A stretch of DNA of 64,000 nucleotides, taken from the NCBI GenBank assembly GCA_031310005.1, contig CM062382.1, forward strand, positions 3,472,001 to 3,536,000. The letters are read 5' to 3'. Shown piece after piece: positions 61,510 to 64,000 of this stretch; positions within the stretch are counted from its first letter, which is position 1, and every line of letters starts with the position of its first letter. The notes under the pieces are model-generated. The model was not told the DNA's origin and searched no databases. It saw only the letters and a program-made list of their open reading frames with translations. The position numbers and the translations under genes were made by a program. The DNA is from Dactylellina haptotyla. Taxonomy: Eukaryota; Ascomycota; Orbiliomycetes; Orbiliales; Orbiliaceae.

Positions 61510-63382
61510 ATGTCGGCACCAGTTACGAGGCAGATATCTATCAATCCTGTCCCAGAGAATAACAATACAGACGCCTCTCGCCTGCAAATTCCAAATCACG
61601 ACAAAGATTCGAGATCAGAGAAAGATGTTTCCGGTACCGCAACCCCTTATAGTAACAGCGAGTCCGGCAGAGATATAGAAAAGATCCCAGAAACAGAGCA
61701 AGAACCGGAGCAGGTTAGAACAATACATGGCATTAAATGGTTTATCGTCATTGCGGCCATTTTCTCGACAGCCTTTCTTTGTAAGTTTGTCCTACTTGCT
61801 GAATGATTCGCTCGACTTGTACACTAACATCCTGCGTTACAGACGGTCTCGATAACACCGTAGTAGCCGATATTCAGCCGCAGGTAATTGAGAGTTTCGG
61901 AGATCTCACAAAACTGTCATGGTTGGGGTCTGGTTTCCCTCTCGGCTCCATAGCGACACTTCTTCTCCTATCTAAGATCTACGGTATCTTCAACACCAAA
62001 TGGCTTTATATTGCAAGCATCGTATTATTTCTGGGTGGAAGCGCTCTCTGTGGTGGTGCTCCTTCTATTGAGGCTCTTATTGTGGTATGTAAAGCTTCTG
62101 CTCTGTATCATCATTCTTTCGCTAAACCATTCTGCTCTAGGGCCGTGTTATTGCTGGTGCTGGTGGTCAGGGCATGTACCTTGGTCTACTCAACTTCCTT
62201 GCTGTTCTTACCACTATCCGCGAGCGCCCAATTTACAATGGACTTGTCGGCTTGGTCTGGGGTCTCGGTACCGTTCTTGGCCCCGTTGTAGGTGGTGGCT
62301 TTGCCAGTTCTAGCGCATCATGGAGATGGGCTTTTTATATCAACTTGGTTTTGATCGGAGTTTTCACACCAGTTTATATCTGGATCTTACCATCGGTTCA
62401 ACCTGATGGTGCTCTCACAGTTAAGGAGAAATTTAAGAGACTTGACTACCTTGGTGCTCTCCTCAGCGCTGGAATGTGGAGCACCTTTGTGATGGCTTTC
62501 ACATTTGGAGGTGCTCAGTGGGCATGGGACGACGGTCGCACCATAACTATGTTTGTTATGTTTGGCGTTCTCCTGATTGCATTTGTGGTTCAACAGTACT
62601 TCACCATCCTCACAACTCCGGAAGATAGAGTTTTCCCGGGCCACCTCCTTCGCCGCCGTTCATTTGTCCTTCTATACATCCTTACGTCTACTCCAGCAGC
62701 TGGTGTTTTCGTCCCGGCGTACTTTATCCCTCTTTACTTTCAATTCTCGAAAGGAGATAGCGCCATCGATGCAGCAGTCCGATTACTTCCCTTCGTCATC
62801 CTCCTTGTCGCATTTGTCATGCTGAATGGCTTCTTGATGCCTGTCTTTGGTTATTATATGCCATGGTATGTGTGGGCTGGTGTGTTCATGCTTATCGGAG
62901 GAAGTCTGATGCATACGATCACGCCTTCAACTGGTACCGCTTCTGTCTACGGATATTCAATTCTAATTGCGGTTGGTGCCGGTGCCGCTTCTCAAGTCGC
63001 ATACTCTGTTGCTCCCGCAAAAGTTCAACCGCATGATGTTCCTTCCGCCATTGGCTTCATGAACCATGCTCAAATTGGAACTATTGTCATTTCGCTCACC
63101 ATTTCCGGCACTATTTTCCAGAATGTGGCATATACTTATTTGAAGGACGCCCTTAGCCAGTACGGTAACTTCCCTGAAGAAGCTATCCGTGGCGCTATCG
63201 CAGGGACCCGAAGCCAGTTGTTCGCTGAATTGAGCGCAGAGGCAAGAGCCAGTGCTATTGATGCCATTGTCAGAGCAATGGGTCAAGTCTATATTCTAGT
63301 CATTGTAGCAGGAGCAGTCACTCTTGTTACCTCGGTTTTCTTGAAGAGAGAAAAGCTCTTCATGACTGACACTGCTGCATAA
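61510..63382 (+). CDS. MFS transporter, drug:H+ antiporter (DHA2/14-helix type)
   Basis: Exons 61510-61780, 61843-62084 and 62141-63382 give 584 residues; introns 61781-61842 (phase 1) and 62085-62140 (phase 0). The N-terminal 75 residues are soluble and Ser/Glu-rich. Helix 1 is followed by LDNTVVADIQPQV, the LD-x-T-[IV]-V motif of the 14-helix DHA family. The loop-4 region GRVIAGAGGQGMYLG and the antiporter motif region GLVGLVWGLGTVLGPVVGG (motif C type, G-x8-G-x3-G-P-x2-G-G) are both present. It exports small molecules from the plasma membrane using the proton gradient. Substrate unknown; no biosynthetic cluster adjoins it closely. The ATG at 61510 was chosen because the upstream in-frame start is a TTG. 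Confidence 0.87.
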
Positions 63383-64000
63383 TGAGGGTGTTTCGGAATC
63401 AATGATGAAGAGTTTCGATTGAGGTATATAATTCTTGGGGTAATTTTTGTTTTTTTTACACTGTATATGCATAATAAAGGTTGTACTGCGAAATTTTCAT
63501 TCTCTTTGTTTGATTTCTTTATGCTTCTATGATTTACTCAGGAAATTTATATGTAGGCAAACGCATTCTGCCGCCTAGAATAATGCATTTTGTAGATATG
63601 AGCTATAGATTCTAATACTTTGCTATCTGCTGCGACTCAAATCATTCCCTAGATCTTGCTGATTGAAGTTATGGAGTAAACAAAAAATTTTGCAAAAACG
63701 AGTTTTGGTCATTTTCTATCGTGATGTGGTCGTAAATGCTAAAGAATATTAAAAAACGCAGAAAAAGATAAATATGCCGCCCGGGTATTCGTGACGAAAA
63801 TGCTAAGAGTCTACCGTTAAAAGAAAATTCGTAATGCTGAAACAATTTAAAGGGTTTAATGTTAAAGGATTTTGTGTAGAAAATAAAAGGAAACTACGCC
63901 CACGGTAACAAGCTGTTTTCTGAGCCGGGGATATTTTGGGTCGCTGCTAGTAGATCAGATATAGAGGGCAGGATGAGTCCCGAGCTAGGTTTATGCTTTT
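63383..64000. other. 3' flank, no gene
   Basis: 3' UTR and downstream DNA of the MFS gene; AT-rich. No further gene reaches the window edge. Confidence 0.5.
63473..63478 (+). terminator. Polyadenylation signal of the MFS gene
   Basis: AATAAA about 90 bases after the stop codon, in an AT-rich flank with a T-run before it. Consensus match only. Confidence 0.4.

Overview
The window looks like nuclear DNA of a filamentous ascomycete (Pezizomycotina). Genes are split by short introns of about 50-170 nt with GTRNGT donors and YAG acceptors. The families present are typical of such fungi: fungal-type rhodopsin-domain protein, Ppo/linoleate diol synthase fusions, heme-thiolate peroxygenase, F-box proteins, DHA-type MFS. 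The secreted enzymes (pectate lyase, GH7) suggest a plant-associated or litter fungus; a Leotiomycete is my guess, not something the sequence proves. I rebuilt gene models by hand, joining exons only where donor, acceptor and reading phase agreed. I find 20 protein genes and no tRNA, rRNA, CRISPR or intact transposon.

Layout. 0.6-4.1 kb: a secreted acidic protein, an SRPBCC/START-like protein and a PQ-loop-like membrane protein. 7.7-8.6 kb: a C2H2 zinc-finger regulator with about 5 kb of gene-free DNA upstream. 13.6-23.2 kb: a voltage-gated proton channel (Hv1 type), a TPR-SET protein, a four-helix membrane protein and a fungal rhodopsin-domain protein. 25.3-28.2 kb: a DDHD phospholipase (PA-PLA1 type). 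30.2-41.6 kb: an oxylipin-like block made of a heme-thiolate peroxygenase and two divergently transcribed dioxygenase-P450 fusions. 42.2-45.4 kb: a six-cysteine small secreted protein and a pectate lyase with an extra N-terminal Cys-rich module. 48.7-53.1 kb: two unrelated F-box proteins and a Cys-pair protein. 53.8-55.5 kb: GH7 cellulase. 57.7-58.4 kb: a Pro/Gly-repeat secreted protein. 61.5-63.4 kb: an MFS exporter.

How they may work together. The phospholipase could free fatty acids, the two Ppo fusions would oxygenate them, and the peroxygenase could act on products; this is inference from proximity. The most notable point is that the two Ppo proteins depart from the family consensus in different places: one keeps the dioxygenase Tyr but has an altered P450 I-helix motif; the other has a textbook P450 Cys loop but His in place of the catalytic Tyr. 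Several gene-free stretches are AT-rich and hold coding-like relics in broken frames.
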